A stretch of DNA of 43,402 nucleotides from a virus, in the IMG/VR virus record IMGVR_UViG_3300015261_000152, positions 1 to 43,402 of that record; one strand, given 5' to 3'. The translations under genes were made by a program, and so were the position numbers. Position 1 is the first letter of the stretch, and the number at the start of each line of letters is the position of its first letter. This document shows positions 30,272 to 36,559 of the stretch, piece after piece. The notes beneath the pieces were generated by a model. It saw nothing but the letters and a program-made list of their open reading frames with translations. It searched no databases and was not told the DNA's origin.

Positions 30272-30570
30272 GCGGCCCCCTTCACGGTGAGAATTCCTGC
30301 CCTGATCAGGGCTTCGTGGGTTTCGGCGATCGCGCGTGGGACGTCCTGCCAATCGATCTCGCCGGCGGCGCGGCCGTCGATCACGTCATGGCAGGCGCTG
30401 CACGCGTACACCGCCACTGTGTCGAAGCCCTTCATGCCCATGCCCTTCTGCCCGCAAGGCAGATGCGCGAGCACGGTGGTTTCCGGGTTGTGGTTGCAGA
30501 TGCCGGGCATGCGCAGCGTGCAGTCCTGGCCGTTCGCCGAGGCGCGGAGTTTCTTCGAGCTCACGCGCAT
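30268..30570 (-). CDS. DUF1364-type HNH-like protein
   Basis: 100 residues from ATG 30570. CTLRMPGICNHNPETTVLAH (about 14-33) and VYACSACHDVIDGRA (about 50-64) place Cys/His pairs as in the DUF1364 nuclease-like family found with phage replication genes. It is probably a zinc-containing HNH-fold protein acting on recombination or replication intermediates. The specific activity is not established. Confidence 0.75.
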   Translation of the reverse strand: MRVSSKKLRASANGQDCTLRMPGICNHNPETTVLAHLPCGQKGMGMKGFDTVAVYACSACHDVIDGRAAGEIDWQDVPRAIAETHEALIRAGILTVKGAA

Positions 30571-30770
30571 ACCCGCTCCCCCGTGGTGATGTCGATCACT
30601 TCGCAACTGGATGGCCACATCGACTGACCGAACCTGATGGCAGCTGCCGAATCAGCGAACAGCGCGACGGCGCGGTCAGGCAGGCAAGTCAGATCCCACT
30701 TGTAGCCGCAGCTGTGGACGGCGTAGCGGTAATCCGAAGGATCAACCGGCGCAAGGCGGGGATCAGCCAT
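30561..30770 (-). CDS. small hypothetical protein
   Basis: 69 residues from ATG 30770 (MADPRLAPVDPSDYRYAVHS), overlapping the P-like gene by 8 nt and the next gene by 10 nt. Contains two cysteines and a compact beta-rich segment (ALFADSAAAIRFGQSMWPSS, CEVIDITTGERVCA). No family recognised. Operon position suggests a replication-associated accessory protein. Confidence 0.6.
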   Translation of the reverse strand: MADPRLAPVDPSDYRYAVHSCGYKWDLTCLPDRAVALFADSAAAIRFGQSMWPSSCEVIDITTGERVCA

Positions 30771-31527
30771 GGGCGGCACCCCCGACGACCCGAGCCGATG
30801 GCGTGAGGCCGAGACGGCGTAGCAGTTGCTCGCGTGCCGCCTGGCCATTGGCCGGAATGCCCATCCGCGCTACCTGCGCCTGCGCTACTCGCTCGGTCAG
30901 CTCGTTTGCCCGCTCGATCGGTGGCTTGCTACCGTCGTGGCCAATGCCAACGGCGATATCCTCGAGCGGCAGACCTTGGACGAGACGGCGGATGGTGATG
31001 TCGTAGGCTCGGTCGAAAACCTTGCTGGCCTTCTCCGGGATCAGATCACCGAGGTTGTGCAGCTCGCACTGGAGCGCAGCATGGCGCACGGCAGCGTGGG
31101 ACCAGGTACGCGCGCCGAAACGGCTCGGATGCGAATTCTCCAGCGCCTCGCGAAAGGCCTTGTCGTGGGATGGGATGCCGAGCATTTCGGGCGTTGGCTG
31201 GCACCACTTGATGAACTTTCCGACGCTTGGGGCGAAGTCGCCGCCGATCTGCCGGCAGTTCTGCAGTCCATACCGAATCTGTTCCAACTGGTTGATGCCT
31301 GCCGCAAGGAATGCCTTGATCCAGCTGCGCTTCGCAGCCTTCAGCGCTTCATCATCCGGCCAAGCCTGCTTCCATGCCGGGAAAATCGCCTGCAACTCCT
31401 TGAACAGCGCGTTGACGACCTCGGCGGTGCCCGGCGGCAATTGTTTCGGCTGAACCAGCGCTACCGGCGGTAAATTGCCCATCGTGCTGAGCAGCTGTTC
31501 GGTGCTGCGCGGCTTCTTGTTTTCCAT
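30763..31527 (-). CDS. replication protein P-like (helicase loader)
   Basis: 254 residues. Central segment VNALFKELQAIFPAWKQAWP, then RSWIKAFLAAGINQLEQIRYG and GDFAPSVGKFIKWCQPTPEM, the signature of the phage replication protein P family. P recruits host DnaB to O-bound origin DNA. Its ATG overlaps the O stop (TGATG), so O and P are translated together as in lambda. Confidence 0.88.
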   Translation of the reverse strand: MENKKPRSTEQLLSTMGNLPPVALVQPKQLPPGTAEVVNALFKELQAIFPAWKQAWPDDEALKAAKRSWIKAFLAAGINQLEQIRYGLQNCRQIGGDFAPSVGKFIKWCQPTPEMLGIPSHDKAFREALENSHPSRFGARTWSHAAVRHAALQCELHNLGDLIPEKASKVFDRAYDITIRRLVQGLPLEDIAVGIGHDGSKPPIERANELTERVAQAQVARMGIPANGQAAREQLLRRLGLTPSARVVGGAAHG

Positions 31528-32318
31528 CAGAGGTCTCCCAGATCGTTTGCCCAGCTGGTGTCATCGAAGTCAGGCGTCTTGCCCTGCCCCGAAGCCTTGA
31601 CGCGTTCGCGCTTGACCCACTGCACCAGCCGGTAGCACCAGCCTGCCGAGGTATCAACGGTCGCTGGCTTGGCAACGAAGAACCCCATGAAGGCCCGGAT
31701 CGCCGCGTCAGGAACCGCATCGGCAGGAAGTCCGGCGATTGCGATCTGATCCGACAGCGCCTTCTCGTTCGGAGCCCAGGTGGCAAACATGGCGAAGCGT
31801 TGGCGGTCGTCTTGCGATTCGACGGCGGCCCGGTCTTGGTCGGCGACAGCGGAATCGATCTCACGCTGCTGCAGCTGCTCTTCGGTTTCCTGATGGTTAA
31901 GTGACGTATTGGGTGCAGCCGCTGCACCCCGTTCTGTCTCAGGCTGCACCCCGTTCTGTTGTGAGTTGCACCCCGTGGCGTCATTTGCACCCCGCTCAGG
32001 ACGGGGTGCAGTATTTGCACCCCGCGATAGTTGAAGGTCGTAAACGACTGGGCGGCGGTCATGCCGGTCGATGTGAACGGCGGCGATCGCCTGATTTCCC
32101 TTCCTGATCAGCCCGGACTTCTCCAGATCGTCCAGCTTGTAACGCACGGTACGCTCAGACAGACCAGTGTCCTCGGCCAGGGTGGTAGCGGATGGGAAGG
32201 CGCCGGTACCGTTCGAGCCGGCGTAGTTGGCCAGGCACAGCAGCACGTGCCGAGCGCTGGAGTCTTTGAGAACTTGAGTGGGCAAGCCGAGCGCCCATGA
32301 CATTGCTTGAACGCTCAC
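31527..32318 (-). CDS. replication initiator O-like, helix-turn-helix
   Basis: 263 residues. N-terminal winged helix-turn-helix (about 15-75: ARHVLLCLANYAGSNGTGAF, TLAEDTGLSERTVRYKLDDL) is the origin-binding domain. A low-complexity middle (about 98-140, RGAN/ERGA repeats) is the stretch encoded by the iterons. A C-terminal DnaT-like/partner-binding part (FATWAPNEKALSDQIAIAGL ... FFVAKPATVDTSAGWCYRL) follows. An initiator gene containing its own origin and followed by P reproduces the lambda O design. Confidence 0.88.
   Translation of the reverse strand: MSVQAMSWALGLPTQVLKDSSARHVLLCLANYAGSNGTGAFPSATTLAEDTGLSERTVRYKLDDLEKSGLIRKGNQAIAAVHIDRHDRRPVVYDLQLSRGANTAPRPERGANDATGCNSQQNGVQPETERGAAAAPNTSLNHQETEEQLQQREIDSAVADQDRAAVESQDDRQRFAMFATWAPNEKALSDQIAIAGLPADAVPDAAIRAFMGFFVAKPATVDTSAGWCYRLVQWVKRERVKASGQGKTPDFDDTSWANDLGDL
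31911..32024. repeat. iteron array, predicted phage replication origin
   Basis: Five direct copies of TGCACCCCG at 31923, 31945, 31967, 31986 and 32016, and one inverted CGGGGTGCA at 32002. The first three starts are 22 bp apart. A palindrome GGGTGCAGC-C-GCTGCACCC precedes them (31911-31929). All lie inside the O-like gene, in the part encoding a low-complexity linker. Lambda carries its O-binding iterons in the same relative place with similar spacing. Confidence 0.8.
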
Positions 32319-33016
32319 AGCGTGATTCCTTGAAGTTGTTCAGCCAGCGTGACGATGCCGGCGCGGGTGACCATGACTTGCTCAACCACCTTGATGTCCT
32401 GCCCTTCCCCACCACCAACCTTGACGAGTTTGTGCTTGAGCCAGCCGCTGTTCAGTCGAGGCTGATAGGCAACCCAACTTGAATGAGCGGTGCGCCGATG
32501 AATCCACCGGTTCTGGTTGAGCCATCCGAAAAGTTTGGTTGGGCGAACCCCAAGGATCTGGGCGGCAGTGGTGATGCAAACGTCGCCCTGCGTTTTGGCC
32601 AAACGGTTGAGCGCATCAACCTTCGGCGCCTGCTTGGCAATTACCTGTTGAAGCTGAAGATTTTGCTCGGCCTGTTCAGCAGCGAACCGCAAAGCTTCGG
32701 GGAGGGTTTTGGGGATCGCGATGTCGTGTCGCGACACGTTTTCGAGTTCTTGCAAACGTGTCACGACACGGTATCGAAGTGGCGCGCTGTAGCCAGCAAG
32801 CAGCGTGATGACCAAGTCTTGCGAGAGAACGAACTCAGTCTGTTGACGATTCATACCGTCGAAATAGATGCGTCCAAAAGTGGACGCATCTAAATTCAGA
32901 TCGGCGAGCATGCGCTTTATGTCACGGGCAACATGCTGATGTTGCTTGCCAGTGAGGTCAGCGATCTCTCGGCTGGACATGCTGACCGTATTGCTTGGAG
33001 CGACGATCGTGTTCAT
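32315..33016 (-). CDS. Rha/KilAC-type phage antirepressor
   Basis: 233 residues. N-terminal Rha-type domain (MSSREIADLTGKQHQHVARD, RVVTRLQELE) at about 12-90, coiled linker, and C-terminal KilAC (ANT) domain at about 115-225 (ITTAAQILGVRPTKLFGWLN, WIHRRTAHSSWVAYQPRL, VTRAGIVTLAEQL). Such two-domain proteins bind DNA or repressor and interfere with lysogeny. Lies between CII-like gene and O in the early operon. Confidence 0.9.
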   Translation of the reverse strand: MNTIVAPSNTVSMSSREIADLTGKQHQHVARDIKRMLADLNLDASTFGRIYFDGMNRQQTEFVLSQDLVITLLAGYSAPLRYRVVTRLQELENVSRHDIAIPKTLPEALRFAAEQAEQNLQLQQVIAKQAPKVDALNRLAKTQGDVCITTAAQILGVRPTKLFGWLNQNRWIHRRTAHSSWVAYQPRLNSGWLKHKLVKVGGGEGQDIKVVEQVMVTRAGIVTLAEQLQGITL

Positions 33017-33051
33017 AATGGCCCCACATTGTTTTGCTTGTTGTTGAAAGA

Positions 33052-33075
33052 ACCGCCCTGCCAGGCGGTTTTTTT
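33052..33075 (+). terminator. terminator between CII-like gene and antirepressor
   Basis: ACCGCC (33052-33057) pairs with GGCGGT (33064-33069) over 6 nt with seven T on the plus strand (33069-33075). On the minus strand the tail is the weaker TTCTTTC, so attenuation of the early transcript here (compare lambda tR1) is possible. Confidence 0.6.
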
Positions 33076-33086
33076 ATGGCTGCGAT

Positions 33087-33509
33087 TCAGGCGACTTTTA
33101 CCGATGCCTTCAGCTGAGCCAGTGCTTCTTCCGCCTGGCATATCTCTTTCAAGATCCGGGCACGCTCTACCTGATCGACCCGACCATCAGCCATTGCCGT
33201 GTGCGTCTCGACGGTAACCTCAGCGAATTCCAGCGTTGCGCGGCCAAGTGCTTCATGAATTCCCAGCGCAACCGGCTGGTCCTGCTTCACGATCGAGTAC
33301 CCGAATTCGCCAGCCAGCGCTGCAAGAGGACGCATGTCTTGCGTATGCAGAAGCAGTGCGTAGAGATGCTTCGCGTTAAACCAAGCACCGTCGTAGTTGG
33401 CATTCGCCCGCTGGAGCAGGCTCACCGGCGGCATGTTCATCAGCGTGGCAAGCTCCTTGGTATTGGCTTCGTCAACCACGTCGTCGCAGGCCTTCAGAAA
33501 ATCTTGCAT
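33087..33509 (-). CDS. CII-like regulatory protein (phage CP76/CII family)
   Basis: 140 residues from ATG 33509 (GAGG about 8 nt upstream). N-terminal AACDDVVDEAN-like helix and KELATLMNMPPVSLLQRANA, then HLYALLLHTQDMRPLAALAGEFG, which are typical of the Phage_CP76/CII-like regulators, not lambda CII itself. The helical C-terminus (RVDQVERARILKEICQAEEA) suits tetramer formation. Second gene of the early leftward operon after cro, the lambda cII place. Confidence 0.8.
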   Translation of the reverse strand: MQDFLKACDDVVDEANTKELATLMNMPPVSLLQRANANYDGAWFNAKHLYALLLHTQDMRPLAALAGEFGYSIVKQDQPVALGIHEALGRATLEFAEVTVETHTAMADGRVDQVERARILKEICQAEEALAQLKASVKVA

Positions 33510-33577
33510 TCGTAAAACCTCAATCTTGTTTATGTGGCTGCGTGCCATCAGTCGTTGCAAAATGTTTCTCGTCGGGC

Positions 33578-33784
33578 TTAAGCAGATTGCTTCACGGACT
33601 GCGACGGTTCGTCTTCAAGCTTCGCGATCAGCGCTCCACCAGATTCCTTCTCGAGAACGCACTGCATCGGGTAGGAGAAACCACCCGCCGTACGGCACTG
33701 CGAGACCCGGCTACCGGTTACGCGCAGCGCTTCGCCGATCGCTCGACCGGTGCGGTAATGCTTTAGGGCTTCGTCATAGGTCAT
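33578..33784 (-). CDS. Cro-like regulator
   Basis: 68 residues from ATG 33784 with ACAGGAG 8 nt upstream. Single helix-turn-helix (DEALKHYRTGRAIGEALRVT, then GSRVSQCRTAGGFSYPMQCV), the short Cro form (lambda Cro 66). Divergent from the repressor gene across the operator region; first gene of the leftward early operon. Expected to bind the TTTAG-N4-CTAAA operators and commit to lysis. Confidence 0.85.
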   Translation of the reverse strand: MTYDEALKHYRTGRAIGEALRVTGSRVSQCRTAGGFSYPMQCVLEKESGGALIAKLEDEPSQSVKQSA

Positions 33785-33808
33785 GGATTGACTCCTGTGT
33801 CTTAGGCG

Positions 33809-33837
33809 AGTTTAGAGTTCTTAACAATACAAGGCAA
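33809..33837 (-). promoter_or_regulatory. predicted early promoter for cro operon (PR-like)
   Basis: Minus strand: -35 TTGCCT (33832-33837), 17-bp spacer, -10 TAAACT (33809-33814). The -10 starts with the TAAA of the operator at 33811-33824. A start near 33803 gives a 19-nt leader with AGGAG before cro. Confidence 0.65.
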
Positions 33838-33871
33838 GTTATCTAAACAAGTAAATGTTTAGAATCCTAAA
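33811..33871. promoter_or_regulatory. three repressor operators (OR-like)
   Basis: Sites fitting TTTAG-N4-CTAAA: TTTAGAGTTCTTAA at 33811-33824, weaker GCAAGTTATCTAAA at 33834-33847, and perfect TTTAGAATCCTAAA at 33858-33871. Start-to-start spacing is 23 and 24 bp, about two helical turns, as in lambda OR. Two more copies lie at 35183 and 35217. Confidence 0.75.
33821..33849 (+). promoter_or_regulatory. predicted repressor promoter (PRM-like)
   Basis: -35 TTAACA (33821-33826), 17-bp spacer, -10 TAAACA (33844-33849), the -10 again formed by an operator half. Transcription would begin near 33856, so the repressor message has little or no leader. Confidence 0.55.
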
Positions 33872-33872
33872 T

Positions 33873-34700
33873 ATGGAATTCAAAGATCGCGTTATCTCGC
33901 GCATGAAGGCACTCGACCTCAGCGCCACCGACCTGAGCAAACAGACTGGCGTGTCGAAAGCCACAGTCAGCTTTTGGGTGAACGGGACCAACGGCGCAAA
34001 GGGCAAGAACCTGCTCGCCCTCGCGAAAGCACTTCAGTGCTCCCCGGACTGGCTTTCGGATGGCACCGGCTCGCCTGATTGGCACTCTCGTGACGATACT
34101 CCGGCCGGCACGTCCACCGCCGCGCTGGTCGCCCAGCTCTTGGCATCCAAAGCAGGGAAGAACCTATCGGAGAAAGCGCGAGAGACGATGCTTGCAGCTG
34201 CCGAAGAAGCGGACAAACCTGCTGAACCAGGTCAGGCGTACCTACCTGCGAGTTTCGCCAGCCTACGCCCGCGCCAAGAAGAGATACTGATCCCTCAATA
34301 CGATATCCGCGCCGCCATGGGCCATGGGCAAGTGCCGCCCGAGTACAACGAGGCCGTCCGAAACCTGGTAGTGCGCGAGGAAATCTTGCGCGAGAAAGGT
34401 GTTACCTACACCTCGCCTACTGCACTCGCGATGATCACGGGGTGGGGGCAATCGATGGAGGGCACGATCAATGATAAAGATCTAGTAATCGTTGACCGTG
34501 GCATCAGAGAGTTCGTTGGGGAGGGGATATACGTGGTGACGTGGCACCAGGATCTCTACATCAAGCGGATCATGCGCTTGGACGAGGATAACTACCGGCT
34601 TATTTCCGACAACCAACATTATGAAAATCAGACTGCCCGAATCGACGATGTCACCATCCACGCAAAGGTGCTGTTGATTTGGAATGCCAGGAAGGCTTGA
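33873..34700 (+). CDS. lysogeny repressor (HTH-XRE, S24 peptidase family)
   Basis: 275 residues from ATG 33873. XRE helix-turn-helix at about 5-60 (DLSKQTGVSKATVSFWVNGT), a 70-residue linker, and an S24 LexA/CI-like domain at about 140-270. The catalytic dyad is S194 (GWGQSMEGT) and K231 (LYIKRIM), 37 residues apart as in LexA. At the place of the Ala-Gly cleavage site the sequence reads AAMGHG, so self-cleavage may be absent or altered. An ATG at 33855 is in frame but lies next to an operator; ATG 33873 has no Shine-Dalgarno either, resembling lambda's leaderless cI message. Confidence 0.92.
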   Translation: MEFKDRVISRMKALDLSATDLSKQTGVSKATVSFWVNGTNGAKGKNLLALAKALQCSPDWLSDGTGSPDWHSRDDTPAGTSTAALVAQLLASKAGKNLSEKARETMLAAAEEADKPAEPGQAYLPASFASLRPRQEEILIPQYDIRAAMGHGQVPPEYNEAVRNLVVREEILREKGVTYTSPTALAMITGWGQSMEGTINDKDLVIVDRGIREFVGEGIYVVTWHQDLYIKRIMRLDEDNYRLISDNQHYENQTARIDDVTIHAKVLLIWNARKA

Positions 34701-34713
34701 AGAAGCAGCCAAA

Positions 34714-34738
34714 AGCCCGCCACTCCGCGGGCTTTTTT
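34714..34738. terminator. bidirectional terminator after repressor gene
   Basis: AGCCCGC (34714-34720) pairs with GCGGGCT (34727-34733) over a 6-nt loop, followed by six T on the plus strand and a four-T run in the other direction. Shared by the convergent repressor and DUF1654 genes. Confidence 0.9.
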
Positions 34739-34745
34739 GTGCCTG

Positions 34746-35066
34746 TCAGAAAGGTGCTGGCTCCTCGACCGCAAGAAACTCGTCCATCGCCTCAACCTGC
34801 GGATCGTTTTCGGATGATGCCTCCCACTTGAGAGTTACAGACTCGTCCTCCTCGTTGAAGATCATCTCGATTCCGCCTGCCTCAGAAAGCAGTTGCATCA
34901 CCTCTTCCCACTCGCGATCGCCATCAGTGTCGAGCCGGTGGATCGTGACCCAACGCTGATCCTGAGCAATGGGATGATTGATCATCGAAGAGACGCGTAG
35001 GCCCAGTCTTTCGAGCCCCGACATTACCGCCCTCTCCTGCTTTTTCTGCTTTTGTGGCTTAGCCAT
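34746..35066 (-). CDS. DUF1654-type protein, predicted SOS-controlled
   Basis: 106 residues from ATG 35066 with AAGGGGG upstream. Basic start (AKPQKQKKQERAVMSGLERL), then GLRVSSMINHPIAQDQRWVTI, typical of DUF1654, and DTDGDREWEEVMQLLSEAGG. The C-terminal third is strongly acidic (EMIFNEEDESVTLKWEASS). A LexA box with one mismatch lies 17 nt before the start. The gene converges on the repressor gene. A SOS-induced antirepressor role, analogous to Tum of phage 186, is conceivable but only inferred. Confidence 0.75.
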   Translation of the reverse strand: MAKPQKQKKQERAVMSGLERLGLRVSSMINHPIAQDQRWVTIHRLDTDGDREWEEVMQLLSEAGGIEMIFNEEDESVTLKWEASSENDPQVEAMDEFLAVEEPAPF

Positions 35067-35082
35067 AACGACCCCCTTAATG

Positions 35083-35098
35083 CTGTATGTCCATCCAG
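35083..35098 (-). promoter_or_regulatory. LexA box before DUF1654 gene
   Basis: CTGTATGTCCATCCAG (plus strand) differs from CTGTAT-N4-ATACAG at one of the twelve fixed positions. It ends 17 nt before the ATG at 35066, well placed to block transcription of that gene. Confidence 0.65.
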
Positions 35099-35182
35099 TA
35101 TTGAGCCGAGCATAGCCCATCAGAAAGTGAATCGGAAGACTTGTGAAGGACCGCCTGACGGATCCAGCGCTCGCCCTGACTG

Positions 35183-35230
35183 TTAAGATTTCTAAAATAT
35201 TTATTGACGGAATCTGTTTAGTTTTCTAAA
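35183..35230. promoter_or_regulatory. two repressor operators at rightward promoter (OL-like)
   Basis: TTAAGATTTCTAAA at 35183-35196 and perfect TTTAGTTTTCTAAA at 35217-35230, 34 bp apart. The second contains most of the -10 box and the first lies just before the -35, so repressor binding would close the promoter at 35204. Confidence 0.75.
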
Positions 35231-35232
35231 TT
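35204..35232 (+). promoter_or_regulatory. predicted rightward early promoter (PL-like)
   Basis: -35 TTGACG (35204-35209), exactly 17 bp, -10 TAAATT (35227-35232), in an AT-rich pocket. Drives the right-hand early genes toward the integrase. Geometry relative to the operator is the same as at the two promoters near 33.8 kb. Confidence 0.75.
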
Positions 35233-35275
35233 AACTCCATCGCCAGCGAACAACTGGCCAGGCCTAAACAGCCGC

Positions 35276-35287
35276 CGCTCTTTAACA
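35276..35287 (+). promoter_or_regulatory. boxA-like antitermination site
   Basis: CGCTCTTTAACA matches the bacterial boxA consensus (TGCTCTTTAACA in rRNA leaders). It is about 37 nt into the predicted PL transcript, as in lambda nutL. A possible boxB-like hairpin CAGGC-CCGAAA-GCCTG lies at 35342-35357, further than in lambda. Confidence 0.5.
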
Positions 35288-35475
35288 GCTAGCGCAACAA
35301 CCAACAGACCGCACTGCCTCTACCGGCGACCGGCGAGCAGACAGGCCCGAAAGCCTGCCAACGACAGGAACAACCTGGACGGCTGCCCGATGGTGAAACG
35401 CCAGAACCGTGTGAATGACCCGGCAAGCAATGCGCCCCGCCCCTTCCGGCGGAAATGGGACGGAAATTTTCACTG

Positions 35476-35497
35476 ATGCACCTGGTGACGGGTGCAT
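35476..35497 (+). other. leader hairpin before 35522 gene
   Basis: ATGCACC (35476-35482) pairs with GGTGCAT (35491-35497) over 8 nt, no U-run, ending 13 nt before the GGAG of the 35522 gene. Otherwise the 290-bp stretch 35233-35521 holds only the boxA and no gene. Confidence 0.45.
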
Positions 35498-35521
35498 TGG
35501 GAAAACAACCGGAGAATCACG

Positions 35522-35698
35522 ATGACGCGCAATGAACATGAAGAAATCGAAAGCTACGCACTTGCAGCAATGATTGGACTTGTGTCCTTCGGCGGTGTGT
35601 CGCCAGAACTCATCCCATGCAAGGCCTTCGATATCGCGGAGGCGTTCCAGCAAGAAAAGCTGAAGCGCATCGGCGAGAAGCCGCCTTACGACGCGTGA
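35522..35698 (+). CDS. small hypothetical protein
   Basis: 58 residues from ATG 35522 with CCGGAGAATCACG upstream as ribosome binding site. Starts TRNEHEEIESYALAAMIGLV and ends RIGEKPPYDA; one hydrophobic helix (ALAAMIGLVSFGGVS) too weak for a sure membrane segment. First gene of the rightward early operon. No family recognised. Confidence 0.6.
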   Translation: MTRNEHEEIESYALAAMIGLVSFGGVSPELIPCKAFDIAEAFQQEKLKRIGEKPPYDA

Positions 35699-35735
35699 CA
35701 ACCAGCGCCACGACAGCCTGTCGTTAACTGCCGTT

Positions 35736-35825
35736 ATGCAGCGATGGTTGAGAGCGTGGGTGGTCACGCTGAAAGCTGCCTTGAACCCACCCGATCACCT
35801 CGAAAGAGGCTGCATCGGAGAGTGA
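35736..35825 (+). CDS. possible tiny protein, 29 aa
   Basis: MQRWLRAWVVTLKAALNPPD then HLERGCIGE. Amphipathic helix with a Pro-Pro break; no clear ribosome binding site. It is the only plausible frame in the 35699-36016 gap, which is otherwise empty to my reading. Low confidence. Confidence 0.25.
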   Translation: MQRWLRAWVVTLKAALNPPDHLERGCIGE

Positions 35826-36016
35826 TCGAAGCGTGCCCAAGCGGGCTGCAGCGCTAGGATCGCAAAGCCCCGTAAATCTCCTGAGCTGGGTCTGCCAGCC
35901 AATACCAGAAACGCGGCGGGAAACAAGCGGGCGTAGCGTCCAGGTGTTTCGATCACTCCCCGATGCGGACGCCAACCCAGCAGACGCTGGACACCTGCAA
36001 TCAACCGGAGATCACC

Positions 36017-36160
36017 ATGCTCCTGATCATCTTGATCGGCGCAGCGCTGGGTCATGTGCGGCCAGAACCGCCCTGCTCTATAGCGCTGCCAACCGATCCG
36101 CAACGTGTACACCGAGGCCGGTGGCGATGTATCGCCGGGGTCGCAGCGTTCTGGCGCTGA
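36017..36160 (+). CDS. small protein with N-terminal hydrophobic helix
   Basis: 47 residues from ATG 36017, preceded by AACCGGAGATCACC, nearly the same ribosome binding context as the 35522 gene. MLLIILIGAALGHVRPEPPC is a short membrane or signal-like helix; the rest is basic (RVHRGRWRCIAGVAAFWR). Followed by a terminator at 36214. Function unknown. Confidence 0.5.
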   Translation: MLLIILIGAALGHVRPEPPCSIALPTDPQRVHRGRWRCIAGVAAFWR

Positions 36161-36213
36161 TCGGTCCCGCCCAAAACACCGGAACCCGAGAATCACTGCA
36201 TCTGTTGCTACAC

Positions 36214-36246
36214 AAAAGGCCCTCCCGTCCAGTTGGGCCTTTTCTT
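36214..36246. terminator. terminator after 36017 gene
   Basis: AAAAGGCCC (36214-36222) pairs with GGGCCTTTT (36235-36243) over 12 nt, continuing CTT. Symmetric A- and T-runs allow function in both directions. Confidence 0.75.
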
Positions 36247-36260
36247 CGCCCGCCTTTATC

Positions 36261-36317
36261 CGTCAGCACTCTCCCCTGCGCCCAACGGCAACCAGCAGGC
36301 GGCACAGAGTGCTGACG
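36261..36317 (+). repeat. 12-bp inverted repeat in leader of 36350 gene
   Basis: CGTCAGCACTCT (36261-36272) and its exact complement AGAGTGCTGACG (36306-36317), 33 nt apart. Located between the terminator and the Cys-rich gene; no U-run follows, so it is not a terminator. Could be an RNA structure or a spaced operator. Confidence 0.65.
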
Positions 36318-36349
36318 AATACACGCAACCCCATCCCACGGAGTCAGCC

Positions 36350-36541
36350 ATGAGTGAGCAACGAGCGCCCTTTCCACGGTCGGCAGATAACGCCGACCAG
36401 ATGAACCTGCCGGAAGGCAAGACCTGCGGCGACTGCGTGCACTGCAAGCGTTGCACCGCGATGTTCGGGCACATCCCGGCGGACGAATCCTGCGACTGGA
36501 GCCCGTCGCGCTTTCGCGAAGCCGTTCCAGCTACCGCCTAA
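36350..36541 (+). CDS. Cys-rich small protein
   Basis: 63 residues from ATG 36350. CGDCVHCKRC (about 26-35) with a later C in DESCDWSPSRF (about 48) makes a compact metal-binding knuckle. Such short Cys-rich proteins are frequent early products of Pseudomonas phages. Function unknown. Ribosome binding site is CACGGAGTCAGCC. Confidence 0.65.
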   Translation: MSEQRAPFPRSADNADQMNLPEGKTCGDCVHCKRCTAMFGHIPADESCDWSPSRFREAVPATA

Positions 36542-36559
36542 CCCACCGAGGCATCTGCC

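Noticed and set aside
31911-32024. Regular short repeats read as a possible CRISPR array
   Set aside because: Units are 9 bp, spacing is about 22 bp, one unit is inverted, and all lie within an initiator coding frame. This is an iteron origin, not CRISPR.
35342-35357. boxB hairpin CAGGC-CCGAAA-GCCTG
   Set aside because: It is 54 nt from boxA against about 8 nt in lambda; too uncertain for a separate feature.
35833-36315. 160-codon plus frame in the 35.8-36.3 kb region
   Set aside because: No ribosome binding site, Arg/Pro/Ser-rich, overlaps the better supported small gene at 36017 and a terminator.
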